From Chlorobiaceae bacterium (GTDB taxonomy: Bacteria; Bacteroidota; Chlorobiia; Chlorobiales; Chlorobiaceae), in the NCBI GenBank assembly GCA_013334975.1, contig JAAXWL010000012.1, forward strand, positions 1 to 43,671: DNA of 43,671 bases, written 5' to 3'. A program made the translations under genes and the position numbers. This document shows positions 42,429 through 43,671 of the stretch, piece after piece. Numbering within the stretch: the stretch's first letter is position 1; the number at the start of each line of letters is the position of its first letter. The notes under the pieces were generated by a model, which had not been told where the DNA came from, did not search any database, and was given only the letters and a program-made list of their open reading frames with translations.

Positions 42429-43634
42429 TCAGCTCTCTCTGGCAATAGCGATATCATAACCGCTCTTTTTGAGAAGCGCATGACGCTTAGCCTGGTCAAG
42501 ATCGTTTGCCACCATTTCTCCGATCATATCGTCAAGCGTGATCTGAGGTACCCAGCCAAGATCGGCTTTTGCTTTCGACGGATCCCCGAGCAGTGTTTCA
42601 ACTTCAGATGGACGAAAGTACCTTGGATCGATTCTCACAATAACCAATCCAGGAGCAAGAAACAATTGCTGAGCATCAACTGATTCGATGATACCCTTCT
42701 CGTTGACCCCCTCTCCTTCCCAACGGAGAGCCATACCGAGTTTTTCAGCCGACTTTTCAATAAACTCCCGAACACTGTACTGAACTCCCGTAGCGATAAC
42801 GTAATCTTTCGGCTCGTTCTGCTGAAGCATCATCCATTGCATCCGAACATAGTCTTTGGCATGACCCCAGTCGCGTTTTGCATTGAGATTGCCGACATAC
42901 AAACACTCCTCGAGCCCCTGAGTGATATTGGCAAGGCAACGCGTAATCTTGCGGGTAACAAAGGTCTCGCCCCTTCTCGACGATTCGTGATTGAACAGTA
43001 TTCCGTTGCAGGCATAGACCCCATAAGCCTCTCGGTAGTTGACCGTTATCCAGTATGCATAGAGTTTGGCTACGGCATAGGGACTCCTCGGATAAAAAGG
43101 AGTCGTTTCGCGCTGTGGAATTTCCTGCACAAGTCCATAGAGTTCGCTGGTACTTGCCTGATAGAAGCGGGTCGTCTTTTCAAAACCAAGAAAGCGGATC
43201 GCTTCAAGCAACCGAAGAGCCCCAAGAGCATCAACATCGGCCGTATATTCGGGCGATTCAAAGCTCACGGCAACATGACTCTGCGCAGCAAGATTATACA
43301 CCTCGTCAGGCTGTATCTGGGCAATCAGGCGGATCAGGTTACTGCTATCGGTCAGATCACCGTAATGCAGAAACAGCGCTCCCCGTTGTTCCTGAGTGTC
43401 AGGTGTTCCGTGCGAAGTATCAAGCGAGGAGGTTTTAGTAATATCGTGGGGATCGCGATAAAGGTGGTCAATGCGCTCAGTATTGAACGACGAAGCACGA
43501 CGCTTGATGCCATGCACCTCATAACCTTTCTCAAGCAGTAATTCAGCCAGATACGAACCATCCTGACCAGTAATTCCAGTAATTAAAGCTTTTTTCTTAG
43601 CGTTTGAAGTGCTGAGTGCTGAGTGCTGAGACAT
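42429..43634 (-). CDS. gmd: GDP-mannose 4,6-dehydratase
   Basis: Gmd converts GDP-mannose to GDP-4-keto-6-deoxymannose, precursor of GDP-fucose, GDP-rhamnose or GDP-perosamine. The 401-residue short-chain dehydrogenase has [52 protein letters not shown] and [20 protein letters not shown]. It also has the catalytic [15 protein letters not shown] (Tyr-x3-Lys), [16 protein letters not shown] and the C-terminal [21 protein letters not shown]. The first codons after the chosen ATG ([15 protein letters not shown]) come from a heptanucleotide repeat and lie before the conserved domain. A TTG at 43643 is an alternative. It is the first visible gene of the polysaccharide operon. Confidence 0.95.
   Translation of the reverse strand: MSQHSALSTSNAKKKALITGITGQDGSYLAELLLEKGYEVHGIKRRASSFNTERIDHLYRDPHDITKTSSLDTSHGTPDTQEQRGALFLHYGDLTDSSNLIRLIAQIQPDEVYNLAAQSHVAVSFESPEYTADVDALGALRLLEAIRFLGFEKTTRFYQASTSELYGLVQEIPQRETTPFYPRSPYAVAKLYAYWITVNYREAYGVYACNGILFNHESSRRGETFVTRKITRCLANITQGLEECLYVGNLNAKRDWGHAKDYVRMQWMMLQQNEPKDYVIATGVQYSVREFIEKSAEKLGMALRWEGEGVNEKGIIESVDAQQLFLAPGLVIVRIDPRYFRPSEVETLLGDPSKAKADLGWVPQITLDDMIGEMVANDLDQAKRHALLKKSGYDIAIARES
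43608..43632. repeat. Heptanucleotide tandem repeat in the 5' end of gmd
   Basis: On the plus strand GTGCTGA occurs three times in tandem, inside codons 2-9 of gmd. A related GCTGAGT lies at 43664-43670, at the window edge. A unit of seven would change the reading frame if its copy number changed. Confidence 0.7.
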
Positions 43635-43671
43635 AGGGAACAATAAATTTTGGTAAATAAAGTTGCTGAGT

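Overview
The window reads as a piece of a green sulfur bacterial (Chlorobiaceae) chromosome. The evidence is the style of the PdxJ, UppP, PurH, PurF and Mla proteins, a probable CrtU-type aromatic-carotenoid enzyme with an embedded Rieske domain, two PEP-CTERM proteins, weak or absent Shine-Dalgarno sites, and ATCGGT-type hexamer repeats between genes. The genus cannot be fixed from the sequence alone. There is no rRNA, no prophage and no CRISPR array.

Layout. 1-2.4 kb is accessory DNA: a 5'-truncated unknown protein, the 3' remnant of a doc toxin gene, and a REP-associated Y1 transposase (RAYT) cassette bounded by inverted repeats that abuts the doc remnant. 2.5-9.5 kb is housekeeping: pdxJ, rdgB, uppP, a PHP phosphoesterase, an MlaE-MlaF-MlaD lipid transport set and a serine hydrolase. 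9.5-12 kb is a decaying accessory patch: an Mrr-like nuclease gene broken by three homopolymer frameshifts, a DUF4160/DUF2442 pair with an amber codon in the first gene, a YefM/YoeB toxin-antitoxin pair, and hexamer repeats. 12-17.3 kb holds a secreted protein, a PEP-CTERM protein, probable crtU, queG and a DUF456 membrane protein. 17.4-18.7 kb is a second small accessory patch with an unknown protein, HicAB and an orphan addiction-module antitoxin. 19-27.7 kb is housekeeping again: purH, then divergently purN-queE-glycosyltransferase-nfo, followed by ftsX, tRNA-Ala(GGC), a membrane protein and purF. A second PEP-CTERM gene lies at 28 kb.

The most interesting region is 28.8-36.1 kb, a gene set that looks like a ribosomally synthesised, post-translationally modified peptide (RiPP) pathway. 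A six-gene minus-strand operon encodes, in transcription order, a radical SAM/SPASM protein fused to an HprK-like kinase domain, a second radical SAM/SPASM protein, a PqqD-like peptide-binding protein, an S26-type peptidase-like protein (Cys at the usual catalytic Ser position) joined to a probable GNAT domain, a third radical SAM/SPASM protein, and an NTP_transf_5 nucleotidyltransferase-like protein. Divergent from it is a 74-residue ORF with a leader-like N-terminus and a Cys/Gly/Ser/Ala-rich C-terminus containing four cysteines. It is the best candidate substrate. The divergent intergenic region carries a perfect 20-bp hairpin and an AAAC microsatellite. The product is not known to me, and the pathway assignment is inference from domain content and gene order.

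36.5-43.6 kb is a surface polysaccharide operon on the minus strand: gmd, wecC, wecB, a TviB/WbpO-like dehydrogenase and an MsbA-like ABC exporter. The exporter gene starts 2 nt after the dehydrogenase gene, so it may serve the polysaccharide rather than the peptide. The N-terminal codons of gmd contain a heptanucleotide tandem repeat.
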